Of a stretch of DNA of 64,000 nucleotides, positions 55,206 to 63,590 are shown piece after piece. The notes beneath the pieces were generated by a model. It had not been told where the DNA came from and did no database searches. It saw only the letters and a list, made by a program, of their open reading frames with translations. This stretch comes from CAYVQF01 sp964454015. Lineage in GTDB: Bacteria; Myxococcota_A; Bradymonadia; UBA4248. Position numbers and translations under genes: made by a program. Numbering within the stretch: position 1 is the first letter of the stretch; every line of letters begins with the position of its first letter. The DNA is taken from the NCBI GenBank assembly GCA_964454015.1, contig CAYVQF010000023.1:1-64000 (forward strand), given 5' to 3'.

Positions 55206-57245
55206 TCAGCGAAAGTCAATGGTCCGGGTCTCACCTGGCCCCAAGTTCACCCGCGTCGACGCCAACTTCGCCCGCTCCAACGCCTCTGGAGCGTAAGAGC
55301 TCGGCTTGGCTGCCGTGGGAATCGCGTAAACCTCCAGCACGATCTCTTTACCAAAAGCGTTGAATCCGCTCACCGCGTTGGGGGAGTTGGCCACCAAATG
55401 CTGAATCTTCTCACTCCGGTCGTCCAAGCGCCGCGTGATGAAATAGGCATCGGCTTGCCGCGGCGGCAACACGAAGAGCGTCGCATCCGCCCACGGCATG
55501 GTCACCACGGGCAACGTCAAGGCCTGCTCCGGCGCATGATCGGCCGCAATATCGATACGCCGTGACTGAGGCACACAGCGCGGCCCACACTCGAGGCGCA
55601 CCACATGCACACCCGCGTCCAATCGCAAATGGATGTCTCCCTGGCTGTCGGCCTGGAAACGCTTCGTCCCCACCGTCGCCGTCGTGTCGGCAGGATAAAC
55701 GGGGATCACCACCGCCACCCCGCGGGCTACGGCCGCCACCTCATCCCCTTCGGCACCAGCCCTCTCTACGGGATCCACCTCCGGGGGGCGCTCGGCGAGC
55801 GTCTCCACCACCCGCGCCACCGTGGGCCGACCGCGCACATGAATCGTCTCGCCCCTCTTGCCGCAGCCCCGCGCCGCTCCCCCGCGACCGCCATGGCCGA
55901 TGGCCCGCGCCAGCAGGGTCAGCACCTGACCCTTGGCCCGCGCCTCAGCCTCACGGGCCTGCTCCCCCAAGAGGGCCGCGAGCCGCCGCCCGGCCAAATC
56001 GGTCTCCATCGCCAAAACCCGACCCACCCGCTCCCCTTCCTGAGCCCACCTCGCCTCGCCTCGCTCCTCCATCGGCATCACCGCAGCCACGCCCGTCCAT
56101 TGTCCTTCCGTGCGCTGCGCTGCCCAAGAAAGCCACTGATAAGCCATCCCAAACATCAGCAAAACGGCCAAAGCCAGGCCCAAACCCAAGCGCAGACGCC
56201 GCCGCACCCGCAAGCTCTCCCACAGCGCCGCCGCCTCCTTGTTCTGAGGATCATAGGCGCTCAACCGGTTCAACAAATCCGTCGCCAGAGCGATCTCCCG
56301 CAGCGCAATATGCTGCCGCGCCTTGTTCAACAAGCCGCGCACCACCTGCCCGTGCAGCGCCGCCGTCGCCTGGCCAGGATCACGCAGATAGGACGTGGCC
56401 ACCTCTTCTGGGTGCTCCAGGCCTATCGCGGCCAGCTCCTGCCGCAGTGCCGCCCCCAGCTCCTGCACCGACCCATGGCGCTGCTCTGGGTCGCGCTCCA
56501 AGCACTTGTCGATGATGCGCTCGAGGCGACGCCCGATGCGAGGGTTGACGCGCCCTGGCGCCTCATAACGCGACTCGAGGATATTGCGCAGCACCTGGGT
56601 GGGGTTGTTGCCCGTGAAGGGCAACGCGTTGGTCGTGACATAATACAGCACCGTGCCCAAGCTGAAGACATCACCCCGTACCCCAGCAGAACGACCATCG
56701 ATCACCTCAGGAGGCATGTGCGCCGGTGAACCCAAGAGCGAGCCCGACGCCGTCATGCGATCCTCGTCGAGCACATGGGCAATGCCAAAATCCATCAGCT
56801 TCACCCGCCCCTCGATGTCGATCATGACGTTCTCGGGCTTGATGTCGCGATGGATGATCCCCTGCTCGTGCGCATGCCCCAAGGCATCGGCCAGCAGGAT
56901 CACCAGGGCCATCCCCACCTCAGGTAAGGCGATCCCCGGCCCCTCGACGAAGTCGCGCAGCGTCTGCCCACGCACCAACTCGGCGACGATGAACTTCACC
57001 GACGTCGATTCATCCTGGGAAAAATCGTATATCTCAACGATGCCACGGTGGTGCAACTTGGCAACGGCCTTGGCCTCACGCATGAAACGGCGCGCGCTCT
57101 CCGGACGCGAAGCCAAATGCGGATGCAGCACCTTGAGCGCAACCTCACGGCCAAGGCGGCTGTCACGGGCGCGGTAGACCACAGCCATCCCGCCCCGCCC
57201 AAGCTCATCGAGGACTTCATAGCGCTGAAGGGTTTTTCCAATCAT
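55206..57245 (-). CDS. Transmembrane Ser/Thr protein kinase
   Basis: The protein is 679 residues. The kinase domain (about 9-270) has LGRGGMAVVY, the Lys in VALKVLH, HRDIKPEN and MDFGIAH. The APE-like segment is AHMPPEV. A juxtamembrane helical region is followed by a transmembrane segment (about 350-375) and an extracytoplasmic part of about 300 residues. That part has a PEGA-like beta stretch (GDIHLRLDAGVHVVRL) and a further beta-rich domain, a plausible sensor. A terminator-like hairpin (57255-57286) lies just upstream of the ATG. Confidence 0.93.
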   Translation of the reverse strand: MIGKTLQRYEVLDELGRGGMAVVYRARDSRLGREVALKVLHPHLASRPESARRFMREAKAVAKLHHRGIVEIYDFSQDESTSVKFIVAELVRGQTLRDFVEGPGIALPEVGMALVILLADALGHAHEQGIIHRDIKPENVMIDIEGRVKLMDFGIAHVLDEDRMTASGSLLGSPAHMPPEVIDGRSAGVRGDVFSLGTVLYYVTTNALPFTGNNPTQVLRNILESRYEAPGRVNPRIGRRLERIIDKCLERDPEQRHGSVQELGAALRQELAAIGLEHPEEVATSYLRDPGQATAALHGQVVRGLLNKARQHIALREIALATDLLNRLSAYDPQNKEAAALWESLRVRRRLRLGLGLALAVLLMFGMAYQWLSWAAQRTEGQWTGVAAVMPMEERGEARWAQEGERVGRVLAMETDLAGRRLAALLGEQAREAEARAKGQVLTLLARAIGHGGRGGAARGCGKRGETIHVRGRPTVARVVETLAERPPEVDPVERAGAEGDEVAAVARGVAVVIPVYPADTTATVGTKRFQADSQGDIHLRLDAGVHVVRLECGPRCVPQSRRIDIAADHAPEQALTLPVVTMPWADATLFVLPPRQADAYFITRRLDDRSEKIQHLVANSPNAVSGFNAFGKEIVLEVYAIPTAAKPSSYAPEALERAKLASTRVNLGPGETRTIDFR

Positions 57246-57254
57246 GATGCCACT

Positions 57255-57286
57255 AAAAAACGCGCGACCCTGACTCGGTCAGCGCG
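57255..57286 (-). terminator. Probable intrinsic terminator after the ECF/cupin pair
   Basis: On the minus strand the segment CGCGCTGACC...GGTCGCGCG folds into a GC-rich hairpin with a small asymmetric bulge, directly followed by six T (complement of 57255-57260). It sits between the cupin anti-sigma stop (57371) and the kinase start (57245), so it would isolate the kinase from the sigma operon. Confidence 0.6.
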
Positions 57287-57370
57287 AAGGGGCGCACCCT
57301 CCGCCGCGGGGACGCACTCGCCACAAGGCCCCCGGCCCAAGGCAATCGTCATGCCAACCCCAGCACCAAG

Positions 57371-57994
57371 TCAGCCTTCGGCGACGGCAATACCCTCGGC
57401 GACCACGGCCATGATCAAATCCCGCGACGTGGGCGCCGAAAAAGCATGCACCGTTCCCGCCTCGCGCAGCACCAGATCCCCAGCAACCGCTGTCTCACCG
57501 CTACACTCTCGGCATTGTCCCTGGAGAACCAGGTAACGCTCATCCCCCAGGTGCTTGTGCCGGGGAAAAGCGTGCCCCGCCTGCAAACGCGCCAACGCCG
57601 CTTGCTTACCCCGAACCCCTGGTCCAGCGTCAACCTCCGTCAGTGCAAAGGCCGGCCACGGCGTCTTTCGCCAAAAAGACGGCTCCGCGAGGCGCGCCAG
57701 AAGCCGGCGCGCCTTCTCTTCGCGCAGGTCCATGAGGTGGGCGAAGCGATCCAGCAACGGGTCGTAGCGATGCGCCGGTGAGCCCACCCGCGCCAGAAGA
57801 CGCTCCCGCAAGCTCGGGCCTGGTTGACGCGGCGCAACACTCAAAGCCAACAGCGAAAAAGAAGCCTCTAGCTCACGCAAGGCCGCTGCGCACAGCGGGC
57901 ACGCCGCCAGGTGGGTCTCAACCCCTCGCTTGTTCAACGCCTCGCCTTCGCCGAGGAGATAAACGGGAAGATCCGCCACCACGTGTGCGCTCAT
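57371..57994 (-). CDS. ChrR-like cupin anti-sigma factor
   Basis: The protein is 207 residues. The N-terminal zinc motif is ETHLAACPLCAAAL (HxxxCxxC). The C-terminal half is a cupin with HAFPRHKHLGDERYLVLQGQ, as in ChrR of Rhodobacter. In that family the zinc domain binds sigma and the cupin senses singlet oxygen or related stress. It has no transmembrane segment. Its start overlaps the sigma stop by one base (TGATG). Confidence 0.88.
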   Translation of the reverse strand: MSAHVVADLPVYLLGEGEALNKRGVETHLAACPLCAAALRELEASFSLLALSVAPRQPGPSLRERLLARVGSPAHRYDPLLDRFAHLMDLREEKARRLLARLAEPSFWRKTPWPAFALTEVDAGPGVRGKQAALARLQAGHAFPRHKHLGDERYLVLQGQCRECSGETAVAGDLVLREAGTVHAFSAPTSRDLIMAVVAEGIAVAEG

Positions 57995-58554
57995 CACTCA
58001 CTCCACATCTCGTCACTGACACCGCCCCGCAGCTTGCGCAGCGCAGCAGCCATCCTCGATTTGACCGTTCCCACGGGAATGGCCTCCTGTTCCGCAATCT
58101 CTGTCGCTGTCATCCCGTTGAAATAGGCCGCCTCCAACACCACACGCTGTTGTTCGGGCAGGGCCGCCATGGCGCGCCGCACCACGGCCCGATCCGGCTC
58201 CATGGCCGGATCCTGCGCCCCATGATCCACCAGCTCCGCTGCCGTCGCGTCATCCACCGAGGTGGTCCGCTTCACTGCGCCTGAACGCAGTCTATCGATG
58301 GCGCGACTGCGCAAACGCATCAGCAACCAAGTGCGCACCGTCCCCCTGCTGGCAGCGTAATCCTCAGCACGCCGCCAAGCCTCGAGAAAGACGTCGTGCA
58401 CCAAATCCTCGGCGTTGTGAAAATCCGACAACATCCGTTGGCCCACACCCATCATGATAGCCGCATAACGGTCGTAAAGAGCAGCAAAGGCCTCCTGCTC
58501 TCCCCGCGCCATGGCAGCTACCAAACTCGTATCATCTTGTTGTGACCACTCCAC
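57994..58554 (-). CDS. ECF-type RNA polymerase sigma factor (ChrR-partner type)
   Basis: The protein is 186 residues from GTG 58554, with GGAG six bases upstream. Region 2 is in AFAALYDRYAAIMMGVGQRM and NAEDLVHDVFLEAWR. Region 4 is LPEQQRVVLEAAYFNGMTA, TEIAEQEAIPVGTVKSRM. It belongs with ECF factors held by ChrR-type cupin anti-sigmas, and the partner follows directly. A TTG start at 58602 would add 16 residues without motifs. Confidence 0.88.
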   Translation of the reverse strand: MEWSQQDDTSLVAAMARGEQEAFAALYDRYAAIMMGVGQRMLSDFHNAEDLVHDVFLEAWRRAEDYAASRGTVRTWLLMRLRSRAIDRLRSGAVKRTTSVDDATAAELVDHGAQDPAMEPDRAVVRRAMAALPEQQRVVLEAAYFNGMTATEIAEQEAIPVGTVKSRMAAALRKLRGGVSDEMWSE

Positions 58555-58748
58555 AAAGACTCCGTCTTGATGCAAACACACCTCGACGGATGATTGGCGC
58601 AACCCGAGAAATCGTCAAGGCTTCTGCGGCGTCGAAATTCAAAGCCCAGCCACCCAAACGATCGACCGACTACTCCTGGAGTACGGCGCCTGATGGCGCG
58701 CGGATCACATCCATCACCAAGGCATCGCCCCTTCCATCCCTCGCGCGA

Positions 58749-60065
58749 TCAATCGAGGCGATGCAATTGCTGCGTGCGGACGAAGATCCCCCCTTCATGC
58801 ACCGCCACATAGGGCCCGTCCATGCTCTCCAGACGCCACGGCACGGCAGCCCTATCGTAATCCAGGCGGTAATAGCTCCCAGCCTCCAACCCCCAAGGCT
58901 CGAAAATGGGCACCACCAGCCCGACCTGACCCGTGAAGGACCACCACTGCCGCTCCAATCCCGACCACTCGCTCAGGCCCCGCACCAATGCCCGGGCTTC
59001 TAACAACGAATTGAGCCACCCCAAGCCAAGGTCGAGCTGTCCATCGGCATCAAAGGCAGACACCAGGCGGCCGTTCGCCAAATGCTGCGGGCCGTAGCCA
59101 AGCCCCAGCCCCGCCTGGCCGTCTGCGTCGCCCCCGCCGATGTGGAATTTACCAGAGAAAGCGAGCATTTCTTGCTCCTCGCTCCACATCGCACCCACCC
59201 CTGCCTGGAGTCGGACCACCCAAAAGGCGCCGTCCTCGACCCGCAGCACCCACGGATCGATCTGCACCAGGTGAAAGAGGAGCTGATCGACTCGGCTCCG
59301 CAGCGCGTCCGCCGCTGGCAGCCCATCGGGTGGACTTGGCGCCCGCAAGTGACTGCGCTCCCAAGCGTAGGTCGTCGCAAAAAAGCGGACCTCACCCTCG
59401 ATGAAGTGGGCGTCACGTGCCCCAAGGGAGAGCCCCGTTGAAAAGGCGTGACGCTCTTGCAGACCGCTGGCCGCCTCAGCCCCGTGCGCGTAGTGGGTAC
59501 GCCCAAAGCGATACTCCACCGGCAAAGAGAGGCTCAGGTGGTCCTGGATGGACTTGGGCCGCAGGGCCAGAGACAGCCCATAGTCTCTGAACGGCCGGCG
59601 CAGCATCCGCGCGGAGCGCATCGCCAAAGGGCGCTCACCTTCATGCTCCACCCTCGCCCCCAGCGACAAGTCGAGTCCCCACAAACCGTCCTCAGAGAGG
59701 AGGAGACCCAAACCACCGCTGACCTCATGCTGGCCAGAGGGGGACCCCAAATCCAATGGCACCAACCCGCGCGAACGTATCACCACGAAGGTGCTCCGCG
59801 CCGCCCGCAGGGTCAGCGCCAGATCCCACATCCCTTCGCCATGTCCCCGCTCTGGACCATCGCTCAACCAACCCAGGATCGCGGCCCGCACCAGCGTGCG
59901 CATCCCCCGCAGGGCCTTGGCTTCGACCCAGGGCACATCGATCTCATTCGCATCGTTCATGCGGTGCTGGGCCCTCAGCTCCGGTGCGCCCACCAAACAC
60001 ACCAGCGCCAGCGCCGTTGCCCAGCTCGGCCACCAAAGCCAACGCCCATGTCCCTTGCTCTGCAT
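58749..60065 (-). CDS. Secreted, possibly outer-membrane beta-barrel protein
   Basis: The protein is 438 residues. The signal peptide ends PELRAQ, and ATG 60065 has GAGGAG upstream. The mature protein is rich in alternating Gly/aromatic/charged beta strands (DYGLSLALRPKS, VEYRFGRTHY, VGLVVPIFEPWGLEAGSYYR) that suggest an outer-membrane barrel, though the last residue is Asp and not the usual aromatic one. No family is recognised. It is not clearly part of the neighbouring units. Confidence 0.65.
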   Translation of the reverse strand: MQSKGHGRWLWWPSWATALALVCLVGAPELRAQHRMNDANEIDVPWVEAKALRGMRTLVRAAILGWLSDGPERGHGEGMWDLALTLRAARSTFVVIRSRGLVPLDLGSPSGQHEVSGGLGLLLSEDGLWGLDLSLGARVEHEGERPLAMRSARMLRRPFRDYGLSLALRPKSIQDHLSLSLPVEYRFGRTHYAHGAEAASGLQERHAFSTGLSLGARDAHFIEGEVRFFATTYAWERSHLRAPSPPDGLPAADALRSRVDQLLFHLVQIDPWVLRVEDGAFWVVRLQAGVGAMWSEEQEMLAFSGKFHIGGGDADGQAGLGLGYGPQHLANGRLVSAFDADGQLDLGLGWLNSLLEARALVRGLSEWSGLERQWWSFTGQVGLVVPIFEPWGLEAGSYYRLDYDRAAVPWRLESMDGPYVAVHEGGIFVRTQQLHRLD

Positions 60066-60169
60066 AGCTCTCTCCTCGGTACGCTCCATGCGCAACGCTG
60101 CGACTGCTCTTGCCAACGCACACCGCGCCGCGAGCTAACACCTCGGACAGCAAGAAGGCGCTCCAAAGC

Positions 60170-60193
60170 AAAAAAAGGCGGCCAAGGCCGCCT
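60170..60193 (-). terminator. Strong intrinsic terminator after the VWA lipoprotein gene
   Basis: On the minus strand AGGCGGCC-TT-GGCCGCCT is a perfect 8-bp stem, followed at once by a run of T (complement of the seven A at 60170-60176). It lies 37 bases after the stop of the VWA gene (60230). It is the clearest rho-independent terminator in the window. Confidence 0.9.
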
Positions 60194-60229
60194 CAATCCG
60201 AACTCAGGCGCCATGAGACGCCCCCAGCA

Positions 60230-62503
60230 TCAACCCGCCTGGAACTCCCACAGCAGGTAGGCGATGGTCATGTTCTCAACCGAGGTGAAGGGCAAGCCAA
60301 AGAAGACGATCGAGTTGGTATCGGCGTTGTAGCTCCAACCGGGATCGCCACGGGGGATCACCTCTTCACCGATGGCGACGCGAATCGACGACGTGATGGG
60401 GTATCCCTTGAGCGGGTAGGAAGAAGCCATACCGATGGTGTCGTCGATGATGCGTTGCACCGTCGCCGAGAGGTTGTCCGAGCAAATACTCGCCACGGCA
60501 CCACCCAGCGCTTCCGCCGCCTTGATGTACGAGTTCCCCGGCTCGGCACCCTCCGTCGCCGAGAAGTTGCTCGTGTCGAGCAGCTCGCACACGCCGCCGG
60601 CATCTTTACCCTGGTCACCGACAATGGCGTAGCCTTTCACGCCCAGCGCCGCATAACCGGCAACGAAGCCGTTGAGGATGGTCTCGAATTCGGGGTCCTC
60701 TGGCGTCAACGTAACCAGCGTTCCACCGCGATTGACCTTGAAGGACTGGTTCTCCTCATCGCTGACCCAGATGACGACGCGCGTCGTCTCCTCGGCCGGG
60801 CGAAGTTGGAAGTGGGGCCGATCGTCCACTTTGAGCGCGTTCAGGACTTGTACCCCGCTCAAAAGCCCCTCTTCCCAGCCATGGCCACAGACGTTGGCGT
60901 GGATGAACGACCAAGTCTGGAGGCAGTTCTCATCGCGCGTCACGAGGTCGAAGAAGGTGGCGCTGGCCGTTTCCGATTGGGTCAAGAAGCCATCATGACC
61001 GCGCAGACCCGTCGTGTGGTCGAGCATCTCATCGCGGGTGATGAGGTTCGAGCCCGCCACGGCGCAGACCTTGTTCACGCACTGCAAATAGCCCGTGCAA
61101 TCGGCATGCGTCTCACACGGAGCGTTCCCCGTGAAGAGCTGATAAGCCTCCGTCGTGGTCACGGCGACGCGCCAGTCCACCCCGGACCGCACCAAGCGAT
61201 CCATGAACATGCTCGCCGTTGCGGCGACATTGGCCTGCTCGTCGGCCATGGATCCCGAGTTGTCGATGACCCACAAGAAGTCCACCTGGCCACCACCACG
61301 GGCCAAGATCCGGTCTTCGCAGAGGAAGTTGCTGCGGATGGAGTAACGTCCAGGGGCGACCACCGTCCCGCCGTCGACGTCGGCAAAATCGAAGGCCACC
61401 GTCGGGTCGGCGCCGGGCCCGTTCAGATTGTTCTCACAGGTCAAGAGCACCGTCGTCACCATCGAACGCGTATCGGCGTTGTCGGCATCGCGCAGCGCCG
61501 TGTGCCAGGCCGCGCGGATATTGGTGCAAGGCGTACCCTGCATCTCACTCGACAGCGCCTGTCCGGTGATGGAAGTCATCAGCTCGTCACGCAACTGCGC
61601 CGGGTCCTTCTGCGCCACGCCGGCGTTGGGGCTGCCCGGACCGTAATCGAAGCCAACCAGAGCACGCACGCCCGTATGGGTCGGCACGATCAGGAACTGC
61701 GCGTTGAAGGGCTCGACCCACTCAGCGCTCGGCACGGCAAAGCCCTTGGTGAACTCCACCCGAGGCAGGTTCTCGTCACCGCTCTGAGGCGTCCCATCGG
61801 GACCAAGGGCCGCTTTGACCAGGATCTTGTTGTTCTCCGTGGTCGCATTCGTAGTGTCGGCCTTGGTCTGGACAATGAAGCCATAGAGGCCCCGACCCGG
61901 ATCCGAGAACGCCGCGCCAGCGTTGGCAAAATGCTTGAACTGATAGCTACTCGGCAGGGCGACGTTGGAGTTGGCCCCCGAGACAGGAACACTGCTGATC
62001 TGCTCGAGCAGCGAGGCGTTACACACCACGTCGCGATCCCGACGGTCCGGCGTGGGATCGCTGGGATTGGTCGGATCGGTCTCGCCCAGATGGGGCTCAT
62101 AGACGCCGTTGCGATTGATGTCCTCATCGCCGTCGGGGATGGTGTCGCCATCGGAGTCGGAGTTGCACGGGTTCGTCTCGCCTGCATCGACGATACAATT
62201 CTGATTCTTGTCTTCGAAGAGATTGCGGATGCCGTCACCATCGCTGTCCAACATCCACCATGGATCGGCCGGACCAGGGCAAGGCGTCGGCGGACAATTC
62301 GGAACCACCGTCTCCCCATCAGGGTTGATGAGGTCAGGATCGACCGTCCCTTCTCCGTTATCGCCCGTGTCGGGCACATCGCCGTTGGTCGTGCCATCTT
62401 TGGGCGTCACTTGGACGCCGTCGTCACAGGCCACCGCGCCTGCCGCCAACATCAAGCTCACCATCATCAACGCGAGGAGTCGCCACCTGAATACATTCAA
62501 CAC
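60230..62503 (-). CDS. VWA-domain lipoprotein with Asp-rich calcium-binding-type repeats
   Basis: The protein is 757 residues from GTG 62503 (GGAGG upstream; the signal segment ends LAAGAVAC). After a disordered stretch come thrombospondin-type-3-like Asp repeats (DSDGDGIRNLFEDKNQN and DSDGDTIPDGDEDINRNGVY). A large middle region with conserved Cys follows, then a VWA domain with the MIDAS motif DNSGSM (DFLWVIDNSGSM). The C-terminus (VENMTIAYLLWEF) is typical of this myxobacterial lipoprotein group. It is a likely surface protein in adhesion or envelope assembly. A strong terminator follows. Confidence 0.88.
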   Translation of the reverse strand: MLNVFRWRLLALMMVSLMLAAGAVACDDGVQVTPKDGTTNGDVPDTGDNGEGTVDPDLINPDGETVVPNCPPTPCPGPADPWWMLDSDGDGIRNLFEDKNQNCIVDAGETNPCNSDSDGDTIPDGDEDINRNGVYEPHLGETDPTNPSDPTPDRRDRDVVCNASLLEQISSVPVSGANSNVALPSSYQFKHFANAGAAFSDPGRGLYGFIVQTKADTTNATTENNKILVKAALGPDGTPQSGDENLPRVEFTKGFAVPSAEWVEPFNAQFLIVPTHTGVRALVGFDYGPGSPNAGVAQKDPAQLRDELMTSITGQALSSEMQGTPCTNIRAAWHTALRDADNADTRSMVTTVLLTCENNLNGPGADPTVAFDFADVDGGTVVAPGRYSIRSNFLCEDRILARGGGQVDFLWVIDNSGSMADEQANVAATASMFMDRLVRSGVDWRVAVTTTEAYQLFTGNAPCETHADCTGYLQCVNKVCAVAGSNLITRDEMLDHTTGLRGHDGFLTQSETASATFFDLVTRDENCLQTWSFIHANVCGHGWEEGLLSGVQVLNALKVDDRPHFQLRPAEETTRVVIWVSDEENQSFKVNRGGTLVTLTPEDPEFETILNGFVAGYAALGVKGYAIVGDQGKDAGGVCELLDTSNFSATEGAEPGNSYIKAAEALGGAVASICSDNLSATVQRIIDDTIGMASSYPLKGYPITSSIRVAIGEEVIPRGDPGWSYNADTNSIVFFGLPFTSVENMTIAYLLWEFQAG

Positions 62504-62804
62504 TGTACCCTCCACTGCTGCCGCCAGCCACTTCTGAACGGTTGGGAAACCCAAAATATCCACTGGGATTGATTAGCTTTTCATGCGGGAGATGACCCGC
62601 GTCCACCAGGCACACTCGGGCCGAAGAACGAATCGGGACACCACGATTCAACGCTAACAGAAGGAAGCCTCAGGCTCAACAGAGATCGGCAGCGCGGGCA
62701 AAGGCCAGCCCCAGCCCATCCGTTCGCACCCATTTCCCGCGCTTAGCCTAGGGGAATACATCACCTCAGGCAAATCCTCGCGGCCCGCCCGCGCTCCACC
62801 CACT
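62504..62804. other. Intergenic region before the VWA lipoprotein gene
   Basis: About 300 bases lie between the VWA gene start and the end of the next upstream gene, both on the minus strand. It should hold the VWA gene promoter. I find no convincing -35/-10 pair, inverted repeat, small ORF or RNA gene in it. Confidence 0.5.
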
Positions 62805-63590
62805 TCACTCCAGCTCATCCTCCCAGGCCGCTCGTGGCGTCTCCCCCGGCACGTGGCCCAACAGTGTCTCTCGCTCCACCCGCATCCGGCGCCGCCGCCA
62901 GCGCAACCAGAGCCGCAGGCCCACAATCACCCCCAGCGCCATGGAGAGCCCAAGCAGACCTGCCAGCCAAAAGGGGCGGCCACCTCGAGCCGCCGCGCCT
63001 CCCGCGGCCTCACCAGGACAAAAATGCGCCGGGACCTGTTGCAACAACCCCTCAGCAATGGCCGGCGCCGTCAGGTGATCGGGCATGAAGACGAAGAGCT
63101 GCAGCAAGCCCTCATCGCAGGGCGCGACAAAAGACAACTGCCGCAGGGGCTCGTGCGCCGCCAGCCCAAAGCCCAAGGATCGCGCGACCGCCCCGTCGTG
63201 GCGCCAGACATCGAGGAAAGCCACCGGCCCGCCTTCACCGGCCAAAACCCGGCTGCTGACCACCTCCACCTCTGGGACCAGGGCCAGCGCCCCCCGGCTC
63301 GCTGCCAAATGGGAGGCCACCGCCTCATCGGTGCGACGCAGTCGGTACGAGGGCCTGTAGGTCAGCATCGCCACCGCCTGAAAAGGCGCCTCTTCTCCCA
63401 CCGCCGCCGCACCGATGAAGCCCGCATCCAGCCACGACACGCTCACGTCGTCCTGGCCCCACGTCAGCCCGCGCCACGGGTCCGGCAGCGTCACCTGGCG
63501 CAAGCCCTCGCCCAGCTCCGTTGCAGAAGCCACCGCCGTCCCGCAGCACAGGACGCAGAGCGTCATCAGCACGGCGAGGACTCTGCCCAT
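62805..63590 (-). CDS. Membrane protein with C-terminal transmembrane segment, unknown function
   Basis: The protein is 261 residues from ATG 63590. A signal peptide (GTAVASATE) is followed by about 180 periplasmic residues, mostly beta. One transmembrane segment (WLAGLLGLSMALGVIVGL) and an Arg-rich cytoplasmic tail (RRRRMRVERE) follow. Two Cys (APCDEG and HFCPGE) may be bonded. The start overlaps the stop of the kinase gene by one base (TGATG), so it may be a sensory partner of that kinase. No family is recognised. Confidence 0.72.
   Translation of the reverse strand: MGRVLAVLMTLCVLCCGTAVASATELGEGLRQVTLPDPWRGLTWGQDDVSVSWLDAGFIGAAAVGEEAPFQAVAMLTYRPSYRLRRTDEAVASHLAASRGALALVPEVEVVSSRVLAGEGGPVAFLDVWRHDGAVARSLGFGLAAHEPLRQLSFVAPCDEGLLQLFVFMPDHLTAPAIAEGLLQQVPAHFCPGEAAGGAAARGGRPFWLAGLLGLSMALGVIVGLRLWLRWRRRRMRVERETLLGHVPGETPRAAWEDELE

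Noticed and set aside
60110..62572. An 820-codon plus-strand frame opposite the VWA gene
   Set aside because: The minus strand encodes a clear VWA lipoprotein with MIDAS and Asp repeats. The plus frame has no known domain and crosses the terminator and gene boundaries.
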